From positions 57,802 to 121,801 of the forward strand of contig CACZWL010000004.1 of assembly GCA_902784865.1 (NCBI GenBank): a stretch of 64,000 nucleotides of DNA, read 5' to 3'. This DNA comes from an uncultured Bacteroidota bacterium (GTDB taxonomy: Bacteria; Bacteroidota; Bacteroidia; Bacteroidales; P3). Position numbers and translations under genes: made by a program. Shown here in pieces: positions 34,274 through 41,816 of the stretch (the first letter of the stretch is position 1; each line of letters starts with the position of its first letter). A model generated the notes under the pieces. The model made no database searches. It had not been told where the DNA came from and saw nothing but the letters and a program-made list of their open reading frames with translations.

Positions 34274-35521
34274 ATGGAGTTGAAAAGAGTTGTTGTTACC
34301 GGCCTCGGCGCGCTCACCCCTATTGGCAACAACGTTCCCGCCCTTTGGGACGCATTGGTCAAGGGAGTGAGCGGTGCCGGGCCAATAACACGTTTTGATG
34401 CATCCAAGTTCAAGTGCCAAATTGCATCCGAACTGAAAGGCTTCGACCCGCTCGACTTCTTCGACAGGAAAGAGTTGCGTCTGCTCGACGACTACAGCGT
34501 CTATGGTATCGTCTCCGTCGACGAGGCCCTGCGTGACTCCGGTATTGACGACAACAATGTCGACAAGAACCGCTTCGGCGTCATCTGGGGTTCCGGCATG
34601 GGCGGTGTACGCAGCCTTCAGGACGAGCTGATGGCTTTTGCCCGCTCAGAAGACGGGCAACCCCGATTCAGCCCCTACTGGATTCCCAAAGTCATCGTCG
34701 ACATCTGCGCAGGCCAAATCGCTATCCGCCACGGCCTTCGCGGACCCAACTACTGCACCACCGCAGCCTGCGCCACCTCGGCCGTCGCCATCAGCGATGC
34801 CTTCGACCTTATCCGGCTCGGCAAGGCCGACATCATGATTGCCGGCGGTTCGGAATGTGCAGTCCTCGAATCAGGCATCGGTGGCTTTGGCAACATGCGC
34901 GCCCTCTCCACCCGCAACGACGACCCGCAGACCGCCTCGCGCCCCTTCGACAAAGACCGCGACGGTTTCGTCCTTGGCGAAGGTTCCGGCGCCCTCATCC
35001 TTGAAGAATTAGAGCACGCCAAGGCCCGCGGAGCCCACATCTACGCCGAGATTACCGGCACGGGCCTCTCCGCCGACGCCTTCCACATCACCGCGTCGCA
35101 CCCCGACGGCCTCGGCGTCATCAACGCCATGCGTCAGGCTGTCGAAGAGTCGGGCATGGCCGTGACCGATGTCGACCACATCAACACCCACGGCACCTCG
35201 ACTCCCATCGGCGACATCTCCGAGCCCAAAGCCATCATGGGGCTCTTTGGCGACTATGCCTACAAGATGGCTATCAACTCCACCAAGTCCATGACGGGCC
35301 ACCTGTTGGGAGCCGCCGGCGCAGTGGAGGCCATCGCAACCATCCTCACCATCAAGAACGGCATCGTACCCCCAACAATCAACCACTTCACCGACGACCC
35401 CGAAATACCGGCCCTCGACTTCACTTTCAACAAAGCCCAGCGCCGTGAGGTCAACTTCGCCATCAGCAACGCTTTCGGCTTCGGTGGACACAACGTCTGC
35501 TTGGCTTTCAGAAAGTATTGA
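34274..35521 (+). CDS. fabF: 3-oxoacyl-[acyl-carrier-protein] synthase II
   Basis: 415 residues. The condensing-enzyme triad is Cys166 (TTAACATSAV), His306 (INTHGTSTPIGD) and His343 (GHLLGAAGA). The N-terminus RVVVTGLGALTPIGN is typical. It elongates acyl-ACP with malonyl-ACP and sets membrane fluidity through chain length. The rnc gene starts 2 bases after its stop, or at a TTG overlapping it. Confidence 0.96.
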   Translation: MELKRVVVTGLGALTPIGNNVPALWDALVKGVSGAGPITRFDASKFKCQIASELKGFDPLDFFDRKELRLLDDYSVYGIVSVDEALRDSGIDDNNVDKNRFGVIWGSGMGGVRSLQDELMAFARSEDGQPRFSPYWIPKVIVDICAGQIAIRHGLRGPNYCTTAACATSAVAISDAFDLIRLGKADIMIAGGSECAVLESGIGGFGNMRALSTRNDDPQTASRPFDKDRDGFVLGEGSGALILEELEHAKARGAHIYAEITGTGLSADAFHITASHPDGLGVINAMRQAVEESGMAVTDVDHINTHGTSTPIGDISEPKAIMGLFGDYAYKMAINSTKSMTGHLLGAAGAVEAIATILTIKNGIVPPTINHFTDDPEIPALDFTFNKAQRREVNFAISNAFGFGGHNVCLAFRKY

Positions 35522-35523
35522 AG

Positions 35524-36261
35524 ATGGGTCTCTTCCGCAGAAAAAAAGAAAGCAAGGAGTTTTACGATTTTTTCAAGAACGTGCTCGGCTTCTCGCCGCG
35601 GCACACTGAGTTGTACCACGTGGCTCTCACCCACCGGTCCCTCTCGGGCAACCACAACGGCCACCGCATCAACAACGAGCGGCTTGAATACTTGGGCGAC
35701 GCTATCCTGGGTGCTGTCGTGGCCGACTACCTGTACAAGAAGTACCCCTTCCAAGGGGAGGGCTTCCTCACCGAGCTGCGCTCCAAGATTGTCAGCCGCG
35801 CCAACCTCAACCGCCTGGCCAAACATATCGGCCTCCTCGAGCTGATAGACTACCAACGCAACACCCCCAGCACCTTCAAGTCTATCGGGGGCGATGCCTT
35901 CGAGGCCTTGGTGGGTGCCATATACCTCGAGAAAGGCTACCGCCGCACGCGAAAGATACTGGTCGACCGCGTGCTGCGCACCTACGTGGATGTCGAGAAC
36001 CTGGCTTCTGCCGACTGGAATTTCAAGAGCAAACTCATCGACTGGGGCCAGAAAAGCCATCGGAAGGTATCCTTCGAGATAGTCCGGACGCTCAACCAAG
36101 GCCGCGGCGGTCGCCGCCAGTACGAGAGCCGCGTCCTCATCGACGGCACCCCCCAGCAGTCGGCCATCGAGTTCTCCATAAAGGCATCCGAACAGCTGGC
36201 AGCCGAAAAAACATACAAAGACCTGCAAAACAAGGGCATAATAGCCACTTCAAAGGCATAG
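35524..36261 (+). CDS. rnc: Ribonuclease III
   Basis: 245 residues from the ATG at 35524; an in-frame TTG at 35518 overlaps the fabF stop and is less likely. The catalytic signature NERLEYLGDAIL at 51-62 supplies Glu55 and Asp59, and GDAFEALVGAIYLEKG near 122-137 supplies the second Glu. The double-stranded RNA-binding domain occupies about 170-240 (STP-like start, then EFSIKASEQLAAEKTYKDL). It processes rRNA precursors and structured mRNAs. The acpP-fabF-rnc order is common. Confidence 0.96.
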   Translation: MGLFRRKKESKEFYDFFKNVLGFSPRHTELYHVALTHRSLSGNHNGHRINNERLEYLGDAILGAVVADYLYKKYPFQGEGFLTELRSKIVSRANLNRLAKHIGLLELIDYQRNTPSTFKSIGGDAFEALVGAIYLEKGYRRTRKILVDRVLRTYVDVENLASADWNFKSKLIDWGQKSHRKVSFEIVRTLNQGRGGRRQYESRVLIDGTPQQSAIEFSIKASEQLAAEKTYKDLQNKGIIATSKA

Positions 36262-36271
36262 GGCGACCCGT

Positions 36272-37018
36272 ATGAAGAATGGCTTGACCATAGCACTGCT
36301 TCTGCTCATCGCCTCGCCTACCGCAGCGCAATTCTCCCCCACCCCCTTCAGTGCCCGCAGCCAATCGCTTGGCGGTGCCCACGTGCCCGTACAGGCTCAA
36401 CGATACCTCATGCTCGACTACCGGCAGGGCTATGCCATGGCCGGCATGGCCACCCGCAGCATCGCCGCCGGGTGGACCTTGGGGCGGCACGGGCAACTGG
36501 CCGGTGAGTATCGCCACTTCGGCGACCCCGCCTACCATGAGCAGCAGGCTGCGGCGGGGTATGGGCTGGCCGTGAGCCGATGGCTCACACTGGGCGTCGG
36601 GGGGCGCTACTGCCGACTGGCCACCAACGATGCCCACTACGAGCCGCAGCGATGGCTGGCCCTTGAGGGCAGGATGCAAGCCGCGCCGAGCGACCGCCTG
36701 ACACTCTATGCCTCCGGCGGCACCCGCCCATGGGACGCGGACAAAAGGTGGGCGGCCCGCATCGGGACGGCATGGCGGCCGGTGGAAGGGCTGCTGACCG
36801 TGGTAGAGGCAGACAGCGACGAGCGGCTGCGCATACGCGGAGGCGTGGAATACTGCTACCGCAGCCACTACTTCATCCGCGCCGGTATGGCAACAGCCCC
36901 CACGACCCTCACCTTTGGCCTTGGCCTGCGGCGAAGCTTCTATGCCATCGACCTTGCCATCGAGAGCCACGAACACCTGGGCATCACCCCTCAAATCACC
37001 CTTGCCCTATGCCCATGA
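36272..37018 (+). CDS. PorV/FadL-like outer-membrane beta-barrel protein
   Basis: 248 residues. The signal peptide ends in PTAAQ. PFSARSQSLGGAHV after the cleavage site is the start seen in PorV/FadL-like barrels, and the rest alternates short amphipathic strands (SIAAGWTLGRHGQLAGEYRHF, LTFGLGLRRSFYAIDLAI). No catalytic motif is visible. It overlaps the following HHH-barrel gene by ATGA, so they probably form an outer-membrane pair. It could be an accessory of type IX secretion, but this is only suggested by resemblance. Confidence 0.75.
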   Translation: MKNGLTIALLLLIASPTAAQFSPTPFSARSQSLGGAHVPVQAQRYLMLDYRQGYAMAGMATRSIAAGWTLGRHGQLAGEYRHFGDPAYHEQQAAAGYGLAVSRWLTLGVGGRYCRLATNDAHYEPQRWLALEGRMQAAPSDRLTLYASGGTRPWDADKRWAARIGTAWRPVEGLLTVVEADSDERLRIRGGVEYCYRSHYFIRAGMATAPTTLTFGLGLRRSFYAIDLAIESHEHLGITPQITLALCP

Positions 37019-39123
37019 AACGCCCACTGCTGCTACTGCTGACCCTGCTTGTCGCCTTGGCGCTGAGGGGACAGACCGAGGACGCCCTTGAGCAATGGCT
37101 CGCTGAGGAGGGCAACGAGGAATGGGCTGCCGAGATGAGCGACCTTATGCTGCAGCTGCGCGACGAACCCGTCAACATCAACGACACCGCCGCCCTCGCC
37201 ACCCTGCCCTTCTTCTCGCCTTTCCAGCTGAAAGCCTTGCGCAACTACATGACCCTCTACGGCCAGCTGCTCACCGTCGAGGAGCTGCGCATGGTGCCGG
37301 GCTTCGACAGCGCCTCGCTGGCGCAACTGCGGCCGCTGCTGACGGCACGCCCCTATGTGGAGTACGAGCGCATGCAGTGGTGGCGCGGACGCCACACGCT
37401 GGTCAGCGGCATGGGCGGCACCCTGGAGGAACCCGAGGGCTACCGCAACGGCCGCTACGAAGGCGACCGCAACAGGGCACTACTCTGCTATACCTATAAG
37501 TATCGCAACAACATCAACTTCCGCCTCAGCGCCGACAAAGACCCCGGCGAAGCCTGGGGCAAGGGTAACCACTACGCTTTCCACCTGATGCTGAAGGACA
37601 TGGGGCGGCTGAAATCCCTCGTCGTGGGACGCTACAACCTGCGGTTCGGACAGGGGGTGACGCTCTGGACCGGCATGGCGCCCTTCACCGTGACGGGCAG
37701 CATGCCCCTGCGCTACGCCAACGGGGTGTGCGCCGCCGGCCCCTTCAACGAGGAGGACTGGCAGCAGGGCGCCGCCGCCACCGTCGCCGTGGGGCGCGGG
37801 CTGAGCCTCTCGGCCTTCGGCTCGCGCAAAGAGGGCGAGTGGCTGGGCGGCAGCCACGTCGAGTACCGCCACGGCAACCTCATCGCAGGCATCACCGCCG
37901 TGGCCACCTGGCTCGACGACAGCCTGCTTCTGCGCGACTATGCCTACAACCGGACCCACTTCCGCGGCGACCGCCTGTCCAACATCGGCGCCGACTTCAT
38001 GTGGCAACACGGGCGCCTGCTGCTCTTCGGCGAGGGGGCCGTGGACAGCGACGGATCGCCCGCCGGCATCGGCGGCCTGAGGGTCAGCGTGGGCGGCGGC
38101 AACAGCTTCGGCCTCACGGCACGCTACTACTCGCCGCACTACCACAACCTGCACGCCCAGGCCTACGCCGTCGGCGCCACAGCAGGCGAACGCGGCGCCA
38201 CCCTCGACGCACGGCTGCAGCTGCCGCTGCAGGCCACGGCACTGCTGAGCGCCGACCTTCACCGCTTCGACGCCCTCCGCTACGGCAGCTACAAACCCTC
38301 CGCCGGCGCCTGGCTGCGCGCACAGCTGAGCCGCCCGCTGGGAAGGCACGCATCCGTCGAGGCTCGCTACGCCTGGCGACGCAAAGAGCGCAATGTGCCC
38401 AACCTGGACAGCACCCTCTACCTCAGCGAGCAGACCCTGCGACAACAGCTGCAACTGCAGCTGCGGTACCAGCGGGGAGCCTGGCGGCTGACCACGCGGG
38501 CCATAGCCGTATGGTTCGACCCCGAGCGGGTGGAACGGCAGCACGGATGGCTCGTCGCACAGGAGGTGCGCCGCACCTCCGACCGCTGGCAACTGGCGGC
38601 ACAGGCGGCCGTGTTCGACATCGGAGGCTACTACGCCCGCATCTACCTCAGCGAGGGCAACCTGCAATACCACTTCGCCATACCCAGCCTCAACGGCCGC
38701 GGGGCCAGGCTGTCGGCAGTGCTGCGGTGCGACGTCACCCCCACGCTGAACATCGGCGCCAAATACACCCTCAGCGCCTACCCCGACCAGGAGGCCGTCG
38801 GCACCGGCGACGCCCAGACCGAAGGCCCCCTCCGCCAGACCTGGAACCTACAGGTCCGGTGGAAGCTGCACGGTGGGGGGGTGGTGGTAATTGACTGTGT
38901 ATTAGATAATTACGCAGTTGCGATAATTCATACAGAACATAGCGGCCCTGCGCCCCCATACATACCGCCGGAAAATATTTTTTGCCAGTTCCAAAAAAGT
39001 TCGTATCTTTGCACCCAGTATGGACAGCAAGATGCAGCAGCAGATATGCGACTATTTCGCCACCCAGCCCGTGCTCAAGGCCTGGGTCTTTGGGTCGTTT
39101 GCCCGGGGCGAGGAACGCCCTGA
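37015..39123 (+). CDS. Helix-hairpin-helix outer-membrane barrel protein, probably frameshifted at its 3' end
   Basis: Signal peptide (LLLLLTLLVALALRGQ), then a tandem ComEA-like helix-hairpin-helix region near 50-112 (VNINDTAALATLPFFSPFQ, LLTVEELRMVPGFD), then a long beta-barrel (about 120-618) rich in GxY strands, as in Bacteroidetes HHH-barrel proteins. As printed, the frame runs 702 residues to 39123. The last 80 codons cross a G7 tract (38875-38881), the next gene's promoter and about 100 bases of that gene. One base more or less in the tract would stop the protein within five to seven codons. In-frame starts lie at 37009 and 37015; the latter overlaps the previous stop. Confidence 0.82.
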   Translation: MKRPLLLLLTLLVALALRGQTEDALEQWLAEEGNEEWAAEMSDLMLQLRDEPVNINDTAALATLPFFSPFQLKALRNYMTLYGQLLTVEELRMVPGFDSASLAQLRPLLTARPYVEYERMQWWRGRHTLVSGMGGTLEEPEGYRNGRYEGDRNRALLCYTYKYRNNINFRLSADKDPGEAWGKGNHYAFHLMLKDMGRLKSLVVGRYNLRFGQGVTLWTGMAPFTVTGSMPLRYANGVCAAGPFNEEDWQQGAAATVAVGRGLSLSAFGSRKEGEWLGGSHVEYRHGNLIAGITAVATWLDDSLLLRDYAYNRTHFRGDRLSNIGADFMWQHGRLLLFGEGAVDSDGSPAGIGGLRVSVGGGNSFGLTARYYSPHYHNLHAQAYAVGATAGERGATLDARLQLPLQATALLSADLHRFDALRYGSYKPSAGAWLRAQLSRPLGRHASVEARYAWRRKERNVPNLDSTLYLSEQTLRQQLQLQLRYQRGAWRLTTRAIAVWFDPERVERQHGWLVAQEVRRTSDRWQLAAQAAVFDIGGYYARIYLSEGNLQYHFAIPSLNGRGARLSAVLRCDVTPTLNIGAKYTLSAYPDQEAVGTGDAQTEGPLRQTWNLQVRWKLHGGGVVVIDCVLDNYAVAIIHTEHSGPAPPYIPPENIFCQFQKSSYLCTQYGQQDAAADMRLFRHPARAQGLGLWVVCPGRGTP
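38972..39013 (+). promoter_or_regulatory. Promoter of the MNT/HEPN genes, copy 1 of a duplicated 42-bp block
   Basis: TTTG at 38981-38984 and TATCTTTG at 39004-39011, 19 bases apart: a near-ideal Bacteroidetes promoter. The whole 42-bp block is repeated exactly at 39709-39750. The predicted transcription start falls within a few bases of the antitoxin ATG at 39020, so the message may be leaderless. Confidence 0.85.
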
Positions 39124-39322
39124 CAGCGACATCGACCTCTTGGTAGCATTCGACCGGAAAAACGCGAAAGTTGGTCTGTTCAAGTATGCCGCCATGACCA
39201 TTGACCTAGAGAACCTGCTCCAGCGCGAAGTGGACCTGGTCGAAGACGGCGCCCTGCTGCCCTTCGCCGAAAGAACTGCCAACCGCGACAAAAAACTTAT
39301 CTATGAGAGACCCCGAGCGTGA
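39020..39322 (+). CDS. MNT-domain nucleotidyltransferase, MntA-type antitoxin
   Basis: 100 residues. VFGSFARGEERPDSDIDLLV near 23-42 is the minimal nucleotidyltransferase signature (GSFARG, D-x-D). In MNT/HEPN pairs this enzyme adenylylates the HEPN toxin near its active site and neutralises it. All catalytic positions appear intact. It overlaps the HEPN reading frame by 20 bases, the standard arrangement. An internal Met at 39032 is an alternative start if leaderless initiation does not occur. Confidence 0.9.
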   Translation: MDSKMQQQICDYFATQPVLKAWVFGSFARGEERPDSDIDLLVAFDRKNAKVGLFKYAAMTIDLENLLQREVDLVEDGALLPFAERTANRDKKLIYERPRA

Positions 39323-39656
39323 CCCCGGCAGGCTGGAGCATATCCTGATGGCCATCGACAAAATAGAAGAGTATACCGACGGCATCTCATACGACTAACT
39401 CACATCAGACAGCATGAGGATGCACGCTGTGATATACAATATCCAGATTGTCGGCGAGGCAACCTATAAACTGACCCGCGAATACAAAGCCACCCACACT
39501 ACTGTGCCATGGATTCTGATGGAGAAGATGCGCCACGTGCTAGTTCACGATTACTATAAGATCGTCCCCGAGGCGGTGTGGGATGTGGTCAAAAGCGACC
39601 TCCCTGCCGTCAAGCCGGAGATACGGCGATTGCTATCCAAGTCCGACACAGAGTAG
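39303..39656 (+). pseudogene. HEPN-domain (HepT/DUF86) toxin interrupted by a nonsense codon
   Basis: The frame from the ATG at 39303 reads MRDPERDPGRLEHILMAIDK then IEEYTDGISYD and stops at TAA 39396-39398 (codon 32). The same frame continues with LTSDSMRMHAVIYNIQIVGE, then the catalytic R-x4-H motif RHVLVH with DYY, to the normal C-terminus at 39656. A full DUF86 protein of about 117 residues is therefore split by one base change. An 80-residue product from the ATG at 39414 would keep the R-x4-H motif but lose the first helix. The antitoxin upstream is intact. Confidence 0.88.
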
Positions 39657-39676
39657 CGGCAGCTGCCGTCCTTGCC

Positions 39677-39720
39677 TTTTCTCTGGCAGCCCGGCGGGCT
39701 GCCAGAGAAAAATATTTTTT
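39677..39720 (+). terminator. Terminator after the HEPN gene
   Basis: TTTTCTCTGGCAGCCC (39677-39692) pairs perfectly with 39696-39711, a 16-bp stem with a 3-base centre, followed after a few bases by T6. The right arm runs into the second copy of the duplicated promoter block. Confidence 0.8.
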
Positions 39721-39750
39721 GCCAGTTCCAAAAAAGTTCGTATCTTTGCA
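39709..39750 (+). promoter_or_regulatory. Promoter of the Sel1-barrel leader, copy 2 of the 42-bp block
   Basis: Identical over 42 bases to 38972-39013, with TTTG at 39718-39721 and TATCTTTG at 39741-39748. Sequences outside the block differ completely. Transcription would start near 39755, giving a leader of about 260 bases before the Sel1 gene. Confidence 0.85.
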
Positions 39751-40016
39751 TCCGGTTTCGGCCGCATTGGCGGCCGCGGCCGAAAGTGAATTAAACAACG
39801 AAGCGTTATGCTCGGCTGCTAACGGAACGTGAGAAATTCTAAAAAATAACAGCTAGCGAGTATTAATGGTTCGCGCTTATGCGTGGACTATGTACTACAT
39901 CTGCTGTTATAGGTTATTCTCACGACCTCCGTTAGAGACGTTGTATATCAGCCCACGCTTCTTTATTCATTTGTGTATGCGCGCGAGGGGCGGCGGGCAA
40001 AACAAAAAGAAAGACG
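39751..40016 (+). ncRNA. Candidate structured leader or independent structured RNA (nested palindrome 39800-39961)
   Basis: Five segments pair in nested order: 39800-39805 with 39956-39961 (GAAGCG), 39814-39818 with 39949-39953 (GGCTG), 39819-39826 with 39928-39935 (CTAACGGA), 39828-39835 with 39917-39924 (CGTGAGAA) and 39846-39853 with 39903-39910 (ATAACAGC). A hairpin at 39872-39885 sits at the tip. A further GC hairpin with two exclusive foldings lies at 39756-39785. The block follows a strong promoter and ends 55 bases before the ATG. I do not recognise a known riboswitch; a palindromic mobile remnant is the main alternative. Confidence 0.55.
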
Positions 40017-41669
40017 ATGAGGAAGACACTTATCTTTTTCCTCCTGGCCCTGCTGGCCGCTCCGCTGTGGGGGCAACGCACCTACGGCGAAGCCACCACC
40101 GACGAGCTGCGGCAAAGGGCCAACAACGGCGATGCCACGGCACAGAGCGTATTGGGAACGAGATATTACGACGGCGACCGCGCCCCGCAGGACTACAAGC
40201 AGGCCGTCTACTGGTACACCAAGGCCGCCAACCAAGGGAATGCCGAGGCGCAGTTCTACCTCGGCAACTGCTACGACTACGGCAAGGGCGTGGCGCAGGA
40301 CTACAGGCAGGCCGTACAATGGTACACCAAGGCCGCCAACCAGGGGGATGCCGTGGCGCAGTTCTGCCTCGGCGACTGCTACTTTGCAGGCAACGGCGTG
40401 GCGCAGGACTACAAGCAGGCCATACAATGGTTCTCCAAAGCCGCCAACCAGGGGTATGCCCGGGCACAATACTACCTCGGCAAATGTTACTTTCTGAAGG
40501 AAGACTACAAGCAGGCACTATATTGGTCCAAAGAAGCCAAAAAGAATGGGTATGTTGATAGTAGGGACGTGCACCTCCTAGACGATCTTATCCGCGTATG
40601 CGAGTCTATGATTAAAGAATCCTCGTCCCAAACCACTCAAACAAAGACCACGCCGCAATCGACCACTACCACAACCGCCTCTGCCACCAAACCCCAAGCC
40701 TCGGCGGCGGAGCTGTTCGCACAGGCCGACAACTACCGCTACGGGCGCAACGGGGTGGCCAAGAATGCGCAGAAGGCCGTCGAGCTCTACACCCAGGCGG
40801 CCAACATGGGCGACGCCGAGGCGCAGCTGAGCCTGGGCTACTGCTACTACATGGGCGAAGGCGTGAGCGAGAACTGCCAGAAGGCGCACGAGTGGCTGAA
40901 GAAGGCCGAGGCGAAGAAGCACACCCTGAGCGCCGCGCGCCAGCAGCTGCTGGAGACCACCCTGGCCAACACCGCAGCCTGCGCGCAGCCTCAGAAGACC
41001 ACGCAATCCTACACCCCCACCTACAGCCAACCCAGCAGCAGGAAGACACGGAACAAGTACGGCAGCTGGCCGTGGTACTACGACGGCATCAGCCACGGCA
41101 TCCACTTCGCCTATATCCAGCGCGCCATACTGGGCCGCGAGGCCGGCAGCGGCGCGTCGGGCCACTACGACATCTTCGGCAACGAGGGGTGGAGCAAGGG
41201 CTTCCAGTTCGGATTCCACTTCAACCCTATGGGCAAAAAAGAAATCATCGGCATGAACACGGGCTTCTACATGGAGTTCCTCTTCGACCGCTGGAAGGGC
41301 GCGCCGAGCGACTACTACGACGCCTACGCCGAGATGAACCTGCACGTGCCGCTGGAGATGGTGCTCTACCTGCCGCTGAAGCCGTGGAAGAGCGCCCTAC
41401 ACCTGCGCGCCGGCCTGGGGGCCGACTTCAGCTGCTTCGGGCAGCTGATTGCCTGGGACGATTCCTATTCCCCCAATCTGGACGTGACCTACGGCAGCGA
41501 CTTCATCAACCGCTTCAACCTCTCGCTCAACCTGGGCATCAGCCTGCACTACGACAAGTGTATGTTCCACGCCACGTGGCAGAAGGGGCTGCTGCGCCAC
41601 CCCTACGCCCCGGGCTACCGCTGCACGCTGGACAAGCTGTCGCTGGGCATGTCGTACCTGCTCGACTGA
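40017..41669 (+). CDS. Sel1-repeat protein fused to a C-terminal beta-barrel-like domain
   Basis: 550 residues. The signal peptide ends in PLWGQ. Four Sel1-like repeats occupy about 40-180 (pattern A-x-LG-x2-Y-x2-G-x2-V-x-QDY-x-QA-x2-W), then a Thr/Ser/Gln/Pro linker (about 205-235), a fifth and sixth Sel1-like unit (about 236-300), a second linker, and a region from about 345 with outer-membrane strands (GFQFGFHFNPM, FNLSLNLGISLHY, SLGMSYLLD). The most likely picture is a periplasmic helical solenoid anchored by an outer-membrane barrel. The partner it scaffolds is unknown. It lies alone between a long leader and a strong terminator. Confidence 0.85.
   Translation: MRKTLIFFLLALLAAPLWGQRTYGEATTDELRQRANNGDATAQSVLGTRYYDGDRAPQDYKQAVYWYTKAANQGNAEAQFYLGNCYDYGKGVAQDYRQAVQWYTKAANQGDAVAQFCLGDCYFAGNGVAQDYKQAIQWFSKAANQGYARAQYYLGKCYFLKEDYKQALYWSKEAKKNGYVDSRDVHLLDDLIRVCESMIKESSSQTTQTKTTPQSTTTTTASATKPQASAAELFAQADNYRYGRNGVAKNAQKAVELYTQAANMGDAEAQLSLGYCYYMGEGVSENCQKAHEWLKKAEAKKHTLSAARQQLLETTLANTAACAQPQKTTQSYTPTYSQPSSRKTRNKYGSWPWYYDGISHGIHFAYIQRAILGREAGSGASGHYDIFGNEGWSKGFQFGFHFNPMGKKEIIGMNTGFYMEFLFDRWKGAPSDYYDAYAEMNLHVPLEMVLYLPLKPWKSALHLRAGLGADFSCFGQLIAWDDSYSPNLDVTYGSDFINRFNLSLNLGISLHYDKCMFHATWQKGLLRHPYAPGYRCTLDKLSLGMSYLLD
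40191..40499 (+). repeat. 108-bp tandem repeat inside the Sel1 gene
   Basis: Units begin at 40191, 40299 and 40407 with GACTACAAGCAGGCC or a one-base variant, an exact 108-base (36-codon) period, with long stretches of identity such as CCAAGGCCGCCAACCA. The third unit is shorter and more diverged at its end. The DNA identity exceeds what the protein consensus requires, implying recent duplication or gene conversion. Confidence 0.85.
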
Positions 41670-41705
41670 CGGAATTGTTTCGACCCATAAGCCCCCCCTG
41701 TCGGG

Positions 41706-41766
41706 GGAATGTTAATAGATGTTAAACAAGGGTGCGTTTAACATCTATTAACATTCCGTTTTTTTG
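41706..41766. terminator. Strong terminator with a 22-bp perfect stem
   Basis: The arm 41706-41727 (GGAATGTTAATAGATGTT...) is perfectly complementary to 41736-41757 around an 8-base loop, followed by G and T7. It begins 37 bases after the Sel1 gene. The A/T-rich long stem is unlike the shorter GC stems of other terminators in the window. Confidence 0.85.
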
Positions 41767-41767
41767 T

Positions 41768-41816
41768 CACCTACCAGAGTCGAACCATATACCTACCATT
41801 CACCTACCAGATGGCT
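41768..41816 (+). repeat. Rearranged copy of intergenic repeat family A
   Basis: ACCTACCAGAGTCGAACCAT is followed by ACCTACCATTC and ACCTACCAGAT. The GAGTCGAAC word normally to the left of the array lies inside it, as if one unit had been moved or lost. The copy directly follows a terminator, as do the copies at 21986 and 27714. Confidence 0.75.

Noticed and set aside
39800-39961. The nested palindrome as an integron attC site
   Set aside because: It has GTTAG/CTAAC arms and a long imperfect palindrome, but the paired ends do not fit the GTTRRRY and RYYYAAC core rules, it is a single copy, and there is no integrase.
39866-40558. Open frame overlapping the nested palindrome and the Sel1 gene start
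   Set aside because: It runs through the structured leader and then the Sel1 coding region in a different frame. Composition is not protein-like after the palindrome.
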